Shown piece after piece: positions 28,761-38,873 of a stretch of 64,000 nucleotides of DNA. The position numbers and the translations under genes are program-made. Source of the stretch: Rickettsiales bacterium Ac37b (GTDB lineage Bacteria; Pseudomonadota; Alphaproteobacteria; Rickettsiales; Arcanibacteraceae); assembly GCA_000746585.2 (NCBI GenBank), contig CP009217.2, forward strand, positions 1,616,662 to 1,680,661. The letters are read 5' to 3'. The notes beneath the pieces are model-generated. The model was given only the letters and a program-made list of their open reading frames with translations, did not search any database and had not been told where the DNA came from. How positions within the stretch are numbered: the stretch's first letter is position 1; every line of letters begins with the position of its first letter.

Positions 28761-30233
28761 ATGTATCAATTGATATTTAATGGATTTATTAAGCCAATTG
28801 TACCAGAATTGATAATGATTATTACTTCTGTAGGATGTTTATTAATTTCTCTTTTTAGAAAAAATATTAAAAATACAAAATGGCAAGCAACTTTAATAAT
28901 ACTCGCTATATTAGCCGCTTTACTATGTCTACGATCATCTTTTTATCATAGTTCGGTTATAGCTTTTGATAAAATGTTTATGTCTGATTTATATGTAGCA
29001 TTTTCTAAAGGTTTAATATTGATATCCTCTATTATCTTTTTTGTGATTTATCTCAATCAGCATCAAGCTGGAAAATTTATGACTGATAAATATGAATTTT
29101 CAGTGATAGTTGTATTTTCAATTATTGGTATGATGATTATGCTATCTGCTAATGATTTGCTAATAATGTATTTGGGTATAGAATTACAAAGTTTATGTCT
29201 ATATGTATTAGCTGCTTTTAATAGGGACCAAGAAAGTTCTGTTGAAGCTGGTATTAAATATTTTATACTAGGTGCTCTTGCCTCTGGATTATTGTTATAT
29301 GGTATATCATTAATTTATGGATTTAGTGGGAATACTAACTTTACTACATTATCAAAATTATATTTAATCAATACAGGAGAAACTAATATTCCTATAGGGA
29401 TATTAATAGGGGTAATTTTGATTACCATAGGTTTAGCTTTTAAAATTGCTGCTGTGCCTTTTCATATGTGGGCTCCAGATGTATATGAAGGTGCTCCTAT
29501 AATTGTTACTACATTTTTTGCAACTGTACCTAAGTTAGCTTCGGCTTTATTTTTAATAAAATTTTTAGTCAAAGTATGTGCAATATGGGTAGAATATTGG
29601 CAACAGATTTTAATGTTTTTTGCTATTGCTTCGATGATTATAGGGACGCTTGGTGCTCTGTATCAACATAATATAAAAAGGTTATTTGCATATAGCTCTA
29701 TAAGTCACATAGGTTATATATTATTAGGTATCTCATTAGCTAATATTAATGGAATACACTCTTCTTTAATGTATTTAATAATTTATGTAGTTATGAATTT
29801 AGGAGTATTTGCATGTATCGTATATTTAAGAAAAGAAGGTATAGTGCAGGAAAATATTAAGGAATGGTCTGGTCTTGCGTCTAAAAATCCATTACTAGCT
29901 TTTTCTTTACTAGTGTTGATGTTTTCACAGGCTGGTATACCTCCTATAGCAGGTTTTTTTGCAAAGTTTTATATTTTTACAGCGGTTATTAAAGAAGGTT
30001 ATTATTTACTTGCTATAATAGCAGCTGTTACTAGTGTAATATCAGCATATTATTATTTACGTATAGTAAAAATAATGTATTTTGAAGTACCAAATGGATA
30101 TACATATAGAGAATTTTTACCTGAGGGTATGTTTATTATATTTTTAATTATACTGTTTAATATATTGTTTTTTTTAATAGCTAAACCTTTATTACTAGTT
30201 ACTTTGGATATTACAAGAGCATTGATCTTATGA
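28761..30233 (+). CDS. nuoN: NADH-quinone oxidoreductase subunit N
   Basis: Third antiporter-like subunit, about 490 residues and fourteen helices. Conserved parts are YLGIELQSLCLYVLAAFNRD near residue 140, FKIAAVPFHMWAPDVYEGAP near 234, and FSQAGIPPIAGFFAKFYIF near 390. I prefer ATG 28761; a GTG at 28749, overlapping the nuoM stop, gives four more residues. birA begins inside its stop codon, so the two are coupled. Confidence 0.94.
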   Translation: MYQLIFNGFIKPIVPELIMIITSVGCLLISLFRKNIKNTKWQATLIILAILAALLCLRSSFYHSSVIAFDKMFMSDLYVAFSKGLILISSIIFFVIYLNQHQAGKFMTDKYEFSVIVVFSIIGMMIMLSANDLLIMYLGIELQSLCLYVLAAFNRDQESSVEAGIKYFILGALASGLLLYGISLIYGFSGNTNFTTLSKLYLINTGETNIPIGILIGVILITIGLAFKIAAVPFHMWAPDVYEGAPIIVTTFFATVPKLASALFLIKFLVKVCAIWVEYWQQILMFFAIASMIIGTLGALYQHNIKRLFAYSSISHIGYILLGISLANINGIHSSLMYLIIYVVMNLGVFACIVYLRKEGIVQENIKEWSGLASKNPLLAFSLLVLMFSQAGIPPIAGFFAKFYIFTAVIKEGYYLLAIIAAVTSVISAYYYLRIVKIMYFEVPNGYTYREFLPEGMFIIFLIILFNILFFLIAKPLLLVTLDITRALIL

Positions 30234-31015
30234 TATATCAATCTGTAAGCCAATGGTATAAACATTATAATCTTCTTATTTTTGATGAAATAGATAGTAC
30301 TAGTGCTGAAGCTAGGCGTCTAATAGAGGCAGATGTAGATGGAGAATTTGTAATATGGGCAAAATCTCAAACATCTGGTAAAGGTAAAGTTGGTAGGTAT
30401 TGGCATTCTCCTCAAGGAAATTTATATTTGTCTATGTTGCTTAAACCTATGATTGAGGCTCAATATGCTTCTCAACTTTCTTATGTAGTTGCGCTTGCCG
30501 TAGGAGATGCTATTAAAAGTTTTATATCTGTAGACGATCAAGTTAAATATAAATGGCCAAATGATATATTTCTGAATGGCAAAAAATGTGCTGGGATTCT
30601 TTTAGAATCGGGTACTAAAGTAAATAATAATATACTAGATTTTTTAATTATAGGAATAGGTATTAATGTTTCTGAGTATCCACCTAATATTAATCCGAAT
30701 TATGATGCTACAAGCCTTCAGGCAGAAAATATAGTATGTGAATTACATACATTACTTGATCAAGTAATGAAAAACTTTTTATATTGGATTTCCGTCTGGA
30801 GAAAGGATGGTTTTAATAAAATAGGGCATAAGTGGTTAGAAAATTCTATGGAATTTGGTAAGGTGATTACTGTATCTATAGGGCAGGATAGGGTTTCTGG
30901 TATATTTGATAAATTAACTGATAATGGATGTATAAGATTAATATTAGCTGGTGGTCAAGAATGTTTTGTGTCATCAGGTGAAGTATTATATGGCGCATTA
31001 GATTATTGCGTATAA
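30230..31015 (+). CDS. birA: Biotin-[acetyl-CoA-carboxylase] ligase
   Basis: Attaches biotin to the carboxyl-carrier protein through biotinyl-AMP. The 261 residues lack the N-terminal helix-turn-helix of E. coli BirA, so this is the non-repressing class I type. The ligase marks are SQTSGKGKVGRYWHSPQGNL near residues 45-64 (biotin loop, Gly/Lys variant) and KYKWPNDIFLNGKKCAGILL near 104-123. The ATGA overlap with nuoN, and the order nuoN-birA-coaX-rnj, is a known alphaproteobacterial arrangement. Confidence 0.92.
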   Translation: MIYQSVSQWYKHYNLLIFDEIDSTSAEARRLIEADVDGEFVIWAKSQTSGKGKVGRYWHSPQGNLYLSMLLKPMIEAQYASQLSYVVALAVGDAIKSFISVDDQVKYKWPNDIFLNGKKCAGILLESGTKVNNNILDFLIIGIGINVSEYPPNINPNYDATSLQAENIVCELHTLLDQVMKNFLYWISVWRKDGFNKIGHKWLENSMEFGKVITVSIGQDRVSGIFDKLTDNGCIRLILAGGQECFVSSGEVLYGALDYCV

Positions 31016-31033
31016 AAATGGAGGAAATTAGCT

Positions 31034-31807
31034 TTGTTATTAGCAATAGATGTTGGAAATACTAATATAGTATTTGCTGTATTTGATCAAGAAGAGATGG
31101 TTGGTAAGTGGCGTATGGCTACAGTACGTGGTAAGACTTCGGATGAATATATGGTGTTTATAATACAAATGTTATCTATTACGAAATTAGATTATAATCA
31201 GATTAATAGTGTAATTATTGCTACTGTTGTTCCTAACTTATTATTTGATTTAAAAAATTTATGTAAGGATTATTTTAGGTGCAAGCCATTAATAGTGCAT
31301 GGTAATAGTCTGAATCTAAATATAAAATTAACGCAGGAAAAACCTCATGAAGTCGGGGCTGACCTTATTGCAAATGCTGTAGCTGGATATAAAAATTTTG
31401 GTGGTGATATAATAATTATTGATTTTGGTACTGCTACCACTTTTCAGGTTATTGATGATGTTGGTAATTATGTAGGAGTGGTAATTGCGCCAGGTGTTGA
31501 GTTAATTTCTAATTCTTTAAGTTTAGAAACAGCAAAGCTTCCAAAAATTTCTATTGAAACACCTGAGAAAGTTATAGGTAATACAACTGTAGTAGCAATG
31601 CAATCTGGTATTTATTGGGGATATGTAGGTTTAATTGAAAAGATAATTAATAAAATTGAGCAAGAATATACTCAAGAATTAAAAATAATTGCAACTGGAG
31701 GAATGGCTTCTTTGTTTAAGAATTCCATAATGAAATTAGAATATTTAGAACCAGACTTAACAATGTATGGTCTAATGTATATATATTATATGAATAAGAG
31801 TAAATAG
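31034..31807 (+). CDS. coaX: Type III pantothenate kinase
   Basis: Phosphorylates pantothenate, the first step of coenzyme A synthesis. It has 257 residues of the ASKHA fold. The phosphate-1 motif is AIDVGNTNIVFAVFD at the N-terminus, GADLIANAVAGYKNF lies near 106-120, and IIDFGTATTFQVID near 127-140. The start is TTG with an excellent GGAGG upstream; no ATG fits as well. It is co-transcribed with birA and rnj. Confidence 0.92.
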   Translation: MLLAIDVGNTNIVFAVFDQEEMVGKWRMATVRGKTSDEYMVFIIQMLSITKLDYNQINSVIIATVVPNLLFDLKNLCKDYFRCKPLIVHGNSLNLNIKLTQEKPHEVGADLIANAVAGYKNFGGDIIIIDFGTATTFQVIDDVGNYVGVVIAPGVELISNSLSLETAKLPKISIETPEKVIGNTTVVAMQSGIYWGYVGLIEKIINKIEQEYTQELKIIATGGMASLFKNSIMKLEYLEPDLTMYGLMYIYYMNKSK

Positions 31808-31810
31808 CGT

Positions 31811-33508
31811 ATGGACTTAAATAATTATAAAAATGACCTATTATTTGTACCTTTAGGTGGCTCTGGAGAAATTGGATTAAATTTAAATTTGTATTTTTAC
31901 CAAGGTAAATGGCTAATGATAGATATGGGTGCAGGGTTTGCTGATGATACTTTACCTGGTATTGATATGATTACGCCTGATATAAGTTTTATAGTAAAGC
32001 ATAAGAAAGATTTATTAGGGATAGTATTAACCCATATACATGAAGACCATCTTGGAGGGATACAATATTTATGGGACGAACTGAGGTGTCCTATATTTGC
32101 CACTAAGTTTACAGCTAATTTTCTTCGTACTAAATTAATTGGAGTGAAGTTTAGAGATGAGATAAAAATTCATGAAGTAGAATGTGGTGGTAAAATTAAT
32201 ATATCCCCATTTACTCTTGAATTAGTGCCTTTAACGCATTCTGCTCCGGAAATGCAAGCTATTGTAATACGTACAGCATTAGGTAATATATTTCATACAG
32301 GTGATTGGAAGTTTGATCATCAGCCTTTAATAGGGCAAGTAAACGATGAGAATTTACTAAAACAGTATGGAGAAGATGGGATTTTAGCTTTAATTGGTGA
32401 TTCTACGAATGTTTTTAATCCAGGAATATCTGGGTCTGAAGGAGATTTAAGAGATAGTCTTACTGATTTAATAGCTAAATGTAAAAATTTAGTAGCTGTT
32501 ACAACTTTTGCCTCAAATGTAGCGAGAATTGAAACGATTATAAAAGCGGCAGAGGCGAGTAGACGTAAAGTAGTGATTGCAGGTACAAGCTTAAAGAGAG
32601 TCATTAAGATTGCGATGGAAAGCGGATATCTCAATGATATAGAACCACCTCTTGAAGAAAAAGATATTGGTAAATACCCTCGTCACAAATTATTAGTATT
32701 ATGTACAGGGTGTCAGGGTGAACCTCTTGCGGCCACCAATAAAATTGCTTTTAATACACATCCTCATATTAAATTTTCTGTAGGTGATACTATCATTTTT
32801 TCTTCTAAAATTATTCCAGGGAACGAAAAAAAGATTTTTAAATTATTTAATCAATTTGTCAAAGCAGGGGTGGAAGTATTAACTGAAAAAGATCATTTTG
32901 TGCATGTATCTGGACATCCAGCATGTGATGAATTAAAACGTATGTATGAATTAATTAGGCCACAAATTGCTATTCCAGTGCATGGTGAATTAATGCATAT
33001 GCATGAACATGCTAAACTAGCTAAAATTTGGGGAGTAAAGCAGTCTATACAAGTAGAAAATGGTGATGTAATAAAATTAGCACCGAATATTGCGGAGAAA
33101 GTAGCTAAAGTACAGGCCGGATATCTTGCTATAGATGGTAATTACTTATTACCAATTAACTCACCGATAATGCAAATGCGTCGTAAAATACAAAAAGATG
33201 GTGTAATCGTAGTTGTAATTTTAGTAGATCAATATGGTAATTTGATGGCAAGGCCAATTGTTACAGCACCAGGTTTATTGGATAGTAATGAAGATAAGGA
33301 TTTGTTATTAGAAATTTCTGAAGAGATTGAATATGTTTTGGAGGATTATAGTAAAAATACTAATGTTAATACTATAAAAGTTAAGAAAAAGCATATACTA
33401 AATAAAGAATTATTAACTAATAAAATAAGAGAAGTAATTAGAACATTTATTAGAAGGGAAGTTGGAAAAAAGCCTCCAATTGAAATATATATAGAAAAAT
33501 GTATATAA
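31811..33508 (+). CDS. rnj: Ribonuclease J
   Basis: Metallo-beta-lactamase/beta-CASP nuclease of 565 residues, with 5'-exo and endonuclease activity in RNA maturation and decay. The zinc motif THIHEDHLGGIQYL lies near residues 75-88, then THSAPEMQAIVIRT near 143, FHTGDWKFD near 162 and GDSTNVFNPGISGSEGDL near 198. The beta-CASP His is in FVHVSGHPACDELKRMYE. It lies 3 nt after coaX and ends the long nuo transcript; no clear terminator follows. Confidence 0.93.
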   Translation: MDLNNYKNDLLFVPLGGSGEIGLNLNLYFYQGKWLMIDMGAGFADDTLPGIDMITPDISFIVKHKKDLLGIVLTHIHEDHLGGIQYLWDELRCPIFATKFTANFLRTKLIGVKFRDEIKIHEVECGGKINISPFTLELVPLTHSAPEMQAIVIRTALGNIFHTGDWKFDHQPLIGQVNDENLLKQYGEDGILALIGDSTNVFNPGISGSEGDLRDSLTDLIAKCKNLVAVTTFASNVARIETIIKAAEASRRKVVIAGTSLKRVIKIAMESGYLNDIEPPLEEKDIGKYPRHKLLVLCTGCQGEPLAATNKIAFNTHPHIKFSVGDTIIFSSKIIPGNEKKIFKLFNQFVKAGVEVLTEKDHFVHVSGHPACDELKRMYELIRPQIAIPVHGELMHMHEHAKLAKIWGVKQSIQVENGDVIKLAPNIAEKVAKVQAGYLAIDGNYLLPINSPIMQMRRKIQKDGVIVVVILVDQYGNLMARPIVTAPGLLDSNEDKDLLLEISEEIEYVLEDYSKNTNVNTIKVKKKHILNKELLTNKIREVIRTFIRREVGKKPPIEIYIEKCI

Positions 33509-33620
33509 AATTTAGGTTAAAGGAGTGATTGTGATTAGGTTGATAGGTATAAATACTACATGATTTTTATTATTAAAATACTAAATATAAATAATATTAA
33601 ACTAGAATTAAGAGCCGATT

Positions 33621-35921
33621 ATGAGCAGAGAAACTAACCCTATTACCAATAAAGAAGCATTAGATTTTCATTCTAATGGTAAGCCTGGCAAGATATCTAT
33701 ATCACCTATAAAACCGTTAATTACTCAGCGTGATTTATCTTTGGCATATTCTCCAGGTGTTGCAGTTCCATGCATTGAAATTAAAAATGATCCTACTAAG
33801 GCATATGATTATACTGCAAAGGGCAATTTTGTGGCGGTTATTTCTAATGGAACAGCTGTACTGGGGTTAGGAAATTTGGGTGCACTTGCCTCTAAACCAG
33901 TTATGGAAGGAAAAGCTGTATTATTTAAAAGATTTGCTGATATTGATTCTATTGACATAGAAGTTGATACTACTGATCCTGAGCAATTTGTGAATGCTAT
34001 ACGTTATTTATCTCCAAGTTGGGGAGGAATTAATTTAGAAGATATAAAAGCGCCAGAGTGCTTTATTATAGAAGATAAATTGCGTGAGTTAATGGATATA
34101 CCTGTATTTCATGATGATCAACATGGTACGGCTATTATTACTCTAGCAGGATTAATGAACGCTGTACATTTGACTGGTAGGGAATTTCAGGAAATACAAA
34201 TCGTAGTAAATGGAGCTGGTGCTGCAGGTATTGCATGTATAGAGCTTATTAAAGCTTATGGTGTGCCTCACGATAATATTATTTTATGTGATACGAAAGG
34301 TGTAGTATATGAGGGCAGAACAGATGGTATGAATCAATGGAAATCGGCACATGCAGTTAAAACTGAGGTGCGTACTTTAGGAGAAGCATTGAAAGGTGCT
34401 GATGTATTTATAGGATTATCTGTAAAAGGTGCGGTTACTCAAGATATGGTTAGAAGTATGAATGATAAACCTATTATTTTTGCTATGGCTAATCCCGATC
34501 CTGAAATTACTCCTGAAGAGATAAAAGAGGTACGTAGTGATGCTATCATTGCTACAGGTCGCTCTGATTATAATAATCAAATTAATAATGTTATGGGTTT
34601 CCCTTATATATTTAGGGGAGCATTAGATGTTAGAGCTTCTACCATTAACGAATCTATGAAAATTGCAGCTGCTGAGAGTATAGCAGCTCTTGCGAGAGAG
34701 CATGTACCAGATGAAGTATTTGCTGCATATTCAGGTAAAAAGATGCTATATGGTCCTGAGTATATAATTCCGGTGCCTTTCGATACAAGATTAATTACAA
34801 CTGTACCCCCAGCAGTGGCTCAAGCTGCTATGGATAGTGGGGTAGCTAGATTACCCATTCAAGATATGATGAGTTATAAAAGAGAGTTAGGTGCAAGGCT
34901 TAATCCTACTGCTAATAGTATGAATATGATTTATGACAGGGTAAGTAATAATAAAAAAAGGATTATTTTTGCAGAAGGTGAAGAAGAGCAAATAATTAGA
35001 GCAGCGCTTTTATGGCGTGATAATGGTTATGGCACACCTATATTAATAGGGCGTGAAAGACGTATACGTGAGGCTTTAGTCAATATAGCCGCTAATATTA
35101 GTCTTGAAGGTATTGAAATAAAGAATGCAGCAAACTGTGATAAAGTTAATTATTATACAGATTTTATGTATAAAAAATTGCAAAGGAAAGGTTATTTGCA
35201 TAGAGATTGTATGCGTCTAGTTAAGAATGATCGTAACATTTTTGCTGCCTGTATGCTTGCATGTGGTGATGGTGATGCCTTAATTACTGGTTTAACCAGA
35301 GGTTATACCACATCTCTTGAAGAGGTATCAAAAATTATTGCAACAAAGGCTAAATCTATGGTTTTTGCTGTTTCGGTTATGGTGGCTCAAGGTAGGACAA
35401 TTTTTATATCAGATACAACTGTAAATGAAATTCCAACAGCAGAAGAATTGGCGCATATAGCGGTACAAACTGCAGCTATGGCCCGTCGTATGGGACATGA
35501 GCCAAGGGTAGCATTGCTTTCATTCTCAAATTTTGGTAATCCATTAAAAGAACGTGCTAAACGAGTCAGGGATGCTGTAGAAATTTTGGATAAAATGGAT
35601 TTAGATTTTGAATATGATGGTGAAATGTCTGTTGATGTTGCCCTTAATCCTGAATTGTTAAAGTTATATCCGTTTTCTAGGTTAACTAAACCTGCAAATA
35701 TACTAATTATGCCTGCTTTACATTCTGCTAATATATCATCGAAGTTATTACAAGAATTAGGTGGAGGGGCAATGCTAGGTCCTATATTAACAGGTTTAGA
35801 ATATTCGGTACAAATTATACCTATGGGATCAACTGTATCAGATATTTTAAATTTGGCTGCATTTGCTGCCATTGCCGCTATTAATGAGGATGAAAATAAA
35901 AAATATAAATTTTCTGACTAA
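33621..35921 (+). CDS. maeB: NADP-dependent malic enzyme with phosphotransacetylase-like domain
   Basis: Decarboxylates malate to pyruvate and NADPH, linking the TCA cycle to pyruvate in bacteria without glycolysis. Of its 766 residues, about 1-430 are the malic enzyme, with [12 protein letters not shown] near 43, [20 protein letters not shown] near 160-180 and the NADP motif [15 protein letters not shown] near 192. Residues about 435-766 resemble phosphotransacetylase, which in this fused class is thought to be regulatory. It stands alone with 112 bp upstream. Confidence 0.93.
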   Translation: MSRETNPITNKEALDFHSNGKPGKISISPIKPLITQRDLSLAYSPGVAVPCIEIKNDPTKAYDYTAKGNFVAVISNGTAVLGLGNLGALASKPVMEGKAVLFKRFADIDSIDIEVDTTDPEQFVNAIRYLSPSWGGINLEDIKAPECFIIEDKLRELMDIPVFHDDQHGTAIITLAGLMNAVHLTGREFQEIQIVVNGAGAAGIACIELIKAYGVPHDNIILCDTKGVVYEGRTDGMNQWKSAHAVKTEVRTLGEALKGADVFIGLSVKGAVTQDMVRSMNDKPIIFAMANPDPEITPEEIKEVRSDAIIATGRSDYNNQINNVMGFPYIFRGALDVRASTINESMKIAAAESIAALAREHVPDEVFAAYSGKKMLYGPEYIIPVPFDTRLITTVPPAVAQAAMDSGVARLPIQDMMSYKRELGARLNPTANSMNMIYDRVSNNKKRIIFAEGEEEQIIRAALLWRDNGYGTPILIGRERRIREALVNIAANISLEGIEIKNAANCDKVNYYTDFMYKKLQRKGYLHRDCMRLVKNDRNIFAACMLACGDGDALITGLTRGYTTSLEEVSKIIATKAKSMVFAVSVMVAQGRTIFISDTTVNEIPTAEELAHIAVQTAAMARRMGHEPRVALLSFSNFGNPLKERAKRVRDAVEILDKMDLDFEYDGEMSVDVALNPELLKLYPFSRLTKPANILIMPALHSANISSKLLQELGGGAMLGPILTGLEYSVQIIPMGSTVSDILNLAAFAAIAAINEDENKKYKFSD

Positions 35922-35954
35922 TGTAAAAAACTATTAAATAGAGATTTTAGTCTA

Positions 35955-35990
35955 TTGACAAAAATTGATTTAATAGTTATTTGTTATGCT
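35955..35990 (+). promoter_or_regulatory. Putative rpsT promoter
   Basis: TTGACA at 35955-35960 is a perfect -35. At 17 nt spacing the -10 is only TATTTG (35978-35983). A better hexamer, TATGCT (35985-35990) with an upstream TG, sits at 24 nt and could act as an extended -10. It lies 32 nt before the rpsT ATG. Confidence 0.4.
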
Positions 35991-36021
35991 TTATTTAAAA
36001 GGTTTTTAAGGAAGGTTTTAA

Positions 36022-36285
36022 ATGCCAAATCATCAATCAGCTAAGAAAGCTATGCGTCATAGCGAGAAAAGAATAAAAATTAATCGTGCTCGTAAAAGTA
36101 AAATACATACTTTTATAAAGAAGGTTGAAACTGCTATTACTGATGGTAATAAAGATGTAGCTCATGATTTATTTATTAAAGCTCAGTCTGAAATTATGCG
36201 TGGAGTAACTAAAGGAATTTTAAGTTTAAATACAGCCTCTAGAAGAATTAGTAAATTATCAAAGCAAGTTAAAGCTATAGCTTAA
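36022..36285 (+). CDS. rpsT: 30S ribosomal protein S20
   Basis: Basic 87-residue helical-bundle protein that binds 16S rRNA in the small subunit. It opens MPNHQSAKKAMRHSEKRIKI, with NRARKSKIHTFIKKVETAI next, and ends with the family segment RRISKLSKQVKAI. AAGGAAGG precedes the start. Its stop overlaps the sdhE start (TAATG). Confidence 0.94.
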   Translation: MPNHQSAKKAMRHSEKRIKINRARKSKIHTFIKKVETAITDGNKDVAHDLFIKAQSEIMRGVTKGILSLNTASRRISKLSKQVKAIA

Positions 36286-36554
36286 TGGATCAAAACATTA
36301 AGAAAAAGCTTCTATATAGAAGCAAGCATAGAGGGTGTAAAGAGATGGATTTATTATTGGGTGGCTTTGCATCCCGTAATATTGGTTCATTAGATAGTTA
36401 TGGTATTATTGAATATGACGAGTTATTATCTGAAGATGATAGTGATATTTTTAATTGGATAATAGGGCGTCAAAAAGTGCCATTAAGGTTAGAAAATAAT
36501 AAAATTTTGCATTTATTAATAGAATTTCAAACAAGAAAAAGACCTTATATCTAA
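36285..36554 (+). CDS. sdhE: Succinate dehydrogenase assembly factor SdhE
   Basis: Small protein (89 residues) that helps attach FAD covalently to SdhA. The family signature RGCKEMDLLLGGFA (RGxxE) is near residues 17-30, and the acidic ELLSEDDSDIFNWIIG near 48-63 is also typical. The role requires FAD, whose precursors are made by the rib genes of this window. Pairing with rpsT is through an ATG overlapping its stop; a functional link is not implied. Confidence 0.88.
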   Translation: MDQNIKKKLLYRSKHRGCKEMDLLLGGFASRNIGSLDSYGIIEYDELLSEDDSDIFNWIIGRQKVPLRLENNKILHLLIEFQTRKRPYI

Positions 36555-36618
36555 TTAGGTATATAGGTAATTTTGTAGAAATTAGTATAGCAAGGAATTT
36601 AGGGATAGAGGAGTAAAA

Positions 36619-37014
36619 ATGTTATCATTTATATCATGTGCTATAGCTGAGGAAGCTAATCAAATATCAGCTTCGAATATATTACAGCAAAGTAATTTAT
36701 CAAGCTTACTACCGTTTATTTTAATTTTCTGTATTTTCTATTTTATCTTAATACGTCCTCAAGTCAAAAAGCAGAAAGAGCACGTATCTATGCTTGATTC
36801 ATTGAAAAAAGGTGAAAAGGTGGTGACTACTGGCGGCATTGTCGGGCATGTATCAAAAATAGAAGATAAGATAGTATATATAGAAGTTGCTCCTGAAATT
36901 AAAATTAAATTTATAAAATCAGCTATCAGTGAAATTTTAGATCGCGAAAAAGATACTAAGGTATTAAAGGAAAAAATTAAAGAACTCAAAGAAGAGCAAC
37001 AAAATAATTCATAA
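36619..37014 (+). CDS. yajC: Sec translocon accessory protein YajC
   Basis: Single-pass inner membrane protein of the SecDF-YajC complex, 131 residues. The membrane segment SLLPFILIFCIFYFILIRPQ lies near 30-49, and the signature continues VKKQKEHVSML. The soluble domain includes LKKGEKVVTTGGIVGHVSKI. GAGGAG lies upstream of the ATG. A perfect 12-bp hairpin follows the stop codon. secD and secF are not adjacent here. The long polar N-terminus is unusual but modest. Confidence 0.92.
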   Translation: MLSFISCAIAEEANQISASNILQQSNLSSLLPFILIFCIFYFILIRPQVKKQKEHVSMLDSLKKGEKVVTTGGIVGHVSKIEDKIVYIEVAPEIKIKFIKSAISEILDREKDTKVLKEKIKELKEEQQNNS

Positions 37015-37024
37015 GTTGATGAAA

Positions 37025-37062
37025 TATTAGCCTTAATATATTAAGGCTAATAGCTATTTTAT
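37025..37062 (+). terminator. Terminator after yajC
   Basis: TATTAGCCTTAA (37025-37036) and TTAAGGCTAATA (37041-37052) form a perfect 12-bp stem with a 4-nt loop, followed by GCTATTTTATC. The T-run is short but the position just after the yajC stop fits. Confidence 0.65.
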
Positions 37063-37252
37063 CTCAAGGAAAAAATTCTTATTATTTTTCTCATTTTCTA
37101 TAATATTTTTATTAGAGATAAATTAAATGTTATATAACATATTAAATTAAGCTGCTGTGTATATAGTTTTTTAATGAATTATAGTGAATTAACTTGTATT
37201 AAGGAATAGTATCTATTATAAAACTCAATTTAATTACAAAATATGAAAAGCA

Positions 37253-37545
37253 ATGCCTCTAAAAGCTTACAGTAAAGATTTACTAGAAAGAGTAATATCT
37301 CAATAAAATCAGGTAACACTCAAAAATCAGCGGCAGAAATTTTTAGAGTTAGTGCAGCTAGCGTAAGTAGATGGTGTTCTAGACATACCAGAGAAGGTAC
37401 CGTTGATGAGAAACCACGAGGCGGGAGTAAAGGTAAAATAGTATATGTAGATGAAAGTGGGATTGATTTATCAATCACAAAAGAAAAAGGTTGGTCAAAG
37501 ATAGGTAAAGTAATTTCTGATAAGAAAAGTGGTATAGTTTTTTGA
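37253..37545 (+). pseudogene. IS630-family transposase remnant
   Basis: The frame starts MPLKAYSKDLLERVISQ and hits a TAA. The next frame then continues the N-terminal helix-turn-helix (IKSGNTQKSAAEIFRVSAAS, then VSRWCSRHTREGTVDEKPRG), so there is a frameshift near 37303. It then jumps straight to the catalytic region IVYVDESGIDLSITKEKGWS, with roughly 100 residues missing between. It ends KKSGIVF at the edge of a 106-bp repeat. The order and motifs are those of an IS630 transposase, with the first DDE aspartate in YVDESG. It is not functional. Confidence 0.8.
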
Positions 37546-37638
37546 TTTGAAGTAGCATATGCGTCACTCTTAGCTAACCTAACAAAAGTAGGTTTTGCTC
37601 ATCATTCGTATATGCTAATCCAACTGAAAAAACTTATA
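37533..37638 (+). repeat. 106-bp palindromic element, family R2, copy 1
   Basis: Begins TATAGTTTTTTGATTTGAAG and ends near AAAAAACTTATA. Its centre is AACCTAACAAAAGTAGGTT, and TAGCATATGCG pairs with CGTATATGCTAA. Matching copies of the same length lie at 43051-43156 (inverted) and 61872-61977. Its first bases are the end of the IS630 remnant. Confidence 0.85.
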
Positions 37639-37714
37639 TGTTGAAGTAATGTAAGATCAGATAGTCAGAAAGAAGTATAGTATATAAAATAGATATGCTA
37701 TAAAGGAGTATGAT

Positions 37715-37746
37715 AATCCAGTTACTGATCGATCAGTAACTGGATT
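37715..37746. repeat. Perfect 32-bp palindrome upstream of IS110 pseudogene
   Basis: AATCCAGTTACTGATC (37715-37730) is followed directly by its exact complement (37731-37746), with no loop. It lies 130 bp upstream of the IS110 transposase start. Possibilities are a structured part of the element's non-coding end, a target-site palindrome, or a cruciform. Confidence 0.8.
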
Positions 37747-37875
37747 GCTTTAGGATATGGTCGTTTAAAAAGCAGAGCTTTTATGCTCGTTCTATAGTCT
37801 GACCACCTTCAGCTTAATGCAATTTCGAACCATTGATTGATCTTCGTAATGATCGCATATAAGGGAGATTTTAGC

Positions 37876-38822
37876 ATGAACAATAATAACATTGCAATAG
37901 CTATTGATATTTCTAAGCACTTTCTTGATCTATATCATAGCCAGACTAAAAAAATTAAACGCTTTGCTAATAATCAAGATGGTATTAAGATTATAATAAA
38001 GGAGCTCTCTTTAATCAAAGATAACATATTTTCTATAATTTTAGAACCTTCTGGTGGATACGAAAAAATGATATTAGCTGCTTTATTTAAATATCAATTT
38101 CCTACCTCTTTAGTATAAGCATATAAAATTAGATCTTTTGCCAGAGCTAAAGGAATATTAGCTAAAACTGATAATCTTGATGCAAAAGTTATGGCTGAAT
38201 ATGCTCTAGCTTGTTCTCCTAGACTAACTGAAAGTAAAACAAACTCTCAACTAGAGCTTGCTGGCTTAGTCAAAAGAAGAGAAGAGCTGGTGAAGATCAT
38301 TGCTGCAGAAAATAATAGGCTTGAAAAGCAGCCTGCTACTAGTGTTGCTAATAATATTAAAAAGCACCTATCTTATCTAAAAGAAAATATAAAAGAGATA
38401 GAGCAAGATATAGAATCATTGTTCAAAAATGATATAGATCTTAGCAAAATTAGAGAACTTATCACCAAAAATAAAGGCATAGGTAAAGTTACGGCAGCTA
38501 TTTTGATTAGCTCTTTACCTGAACTTGGTAAGTTAAATAAATATCAAATTGCCAAATTAGCTGGTTTAGCTCCGATCAATAGAGATAGCGGTATGTTTAA
38601 AGGAAAAAGATCTATTACAGGTGGTAGAAAAATTGTACGATCTGCTTTATACATGGCAACTCTTGCTGCTATCAGATTTAATCAAACTATTAGAGAATTT
38701 TCTCTAGATTAAAAGCAAAAGGTAAATCAAGCAAACTAGCCATTACTGCCTGTATGCGCAAGCTGTTAGTCATTATCAATGCTCAAACTTACAGGCAACT
38801 TAAGGGGCTAATTACTTTCTGA
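37876..38822 (+). pseudogene. IS110-family transposase, interrupted
   Basis: A DEDD transposase broken at two points. Starting MNNNNIAIAIDISKHFLDLY (GGGAGA upstream) it has the first acidic residues and LEPSGGYEKM, then an in-frame TAA at 38116-38118. The same frame resumes with ARAKGILAKTDNLDAKVMAE, the next acidic motif, and the transposase_20 domain (TAAILISSLPELGKLNKYQI, then AKLAGLAPINRDSG). Near 38700 a frameshift interrupts the tail, which continues as SRLKAKGKSSKLAIT and ends QLKGLITF at 38822. It cannot make an intact enzyme unless TAA is read through. The upstream 37650-37875 region is where IS110-group elements encode their bridge RNA. Confidence 0.85.
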
Positions 38823-38873
38823 GCTTTTTTTATTCAACACCATTGACTATATTTATAAAAAATCATGGATAGG

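Noticed and set aside
36285-36554. sdhE as evidence of an sdh operon
   Set aside because: No sdhABCD gene is nearby; the gene simply follows rpsT.
37876-38118. IS110 in-frame TAA as programmed readthrough
   Set aside because: A second lesion (frameshift near 38700) also disrupts the gene, so simple decay explains it better than recoding.
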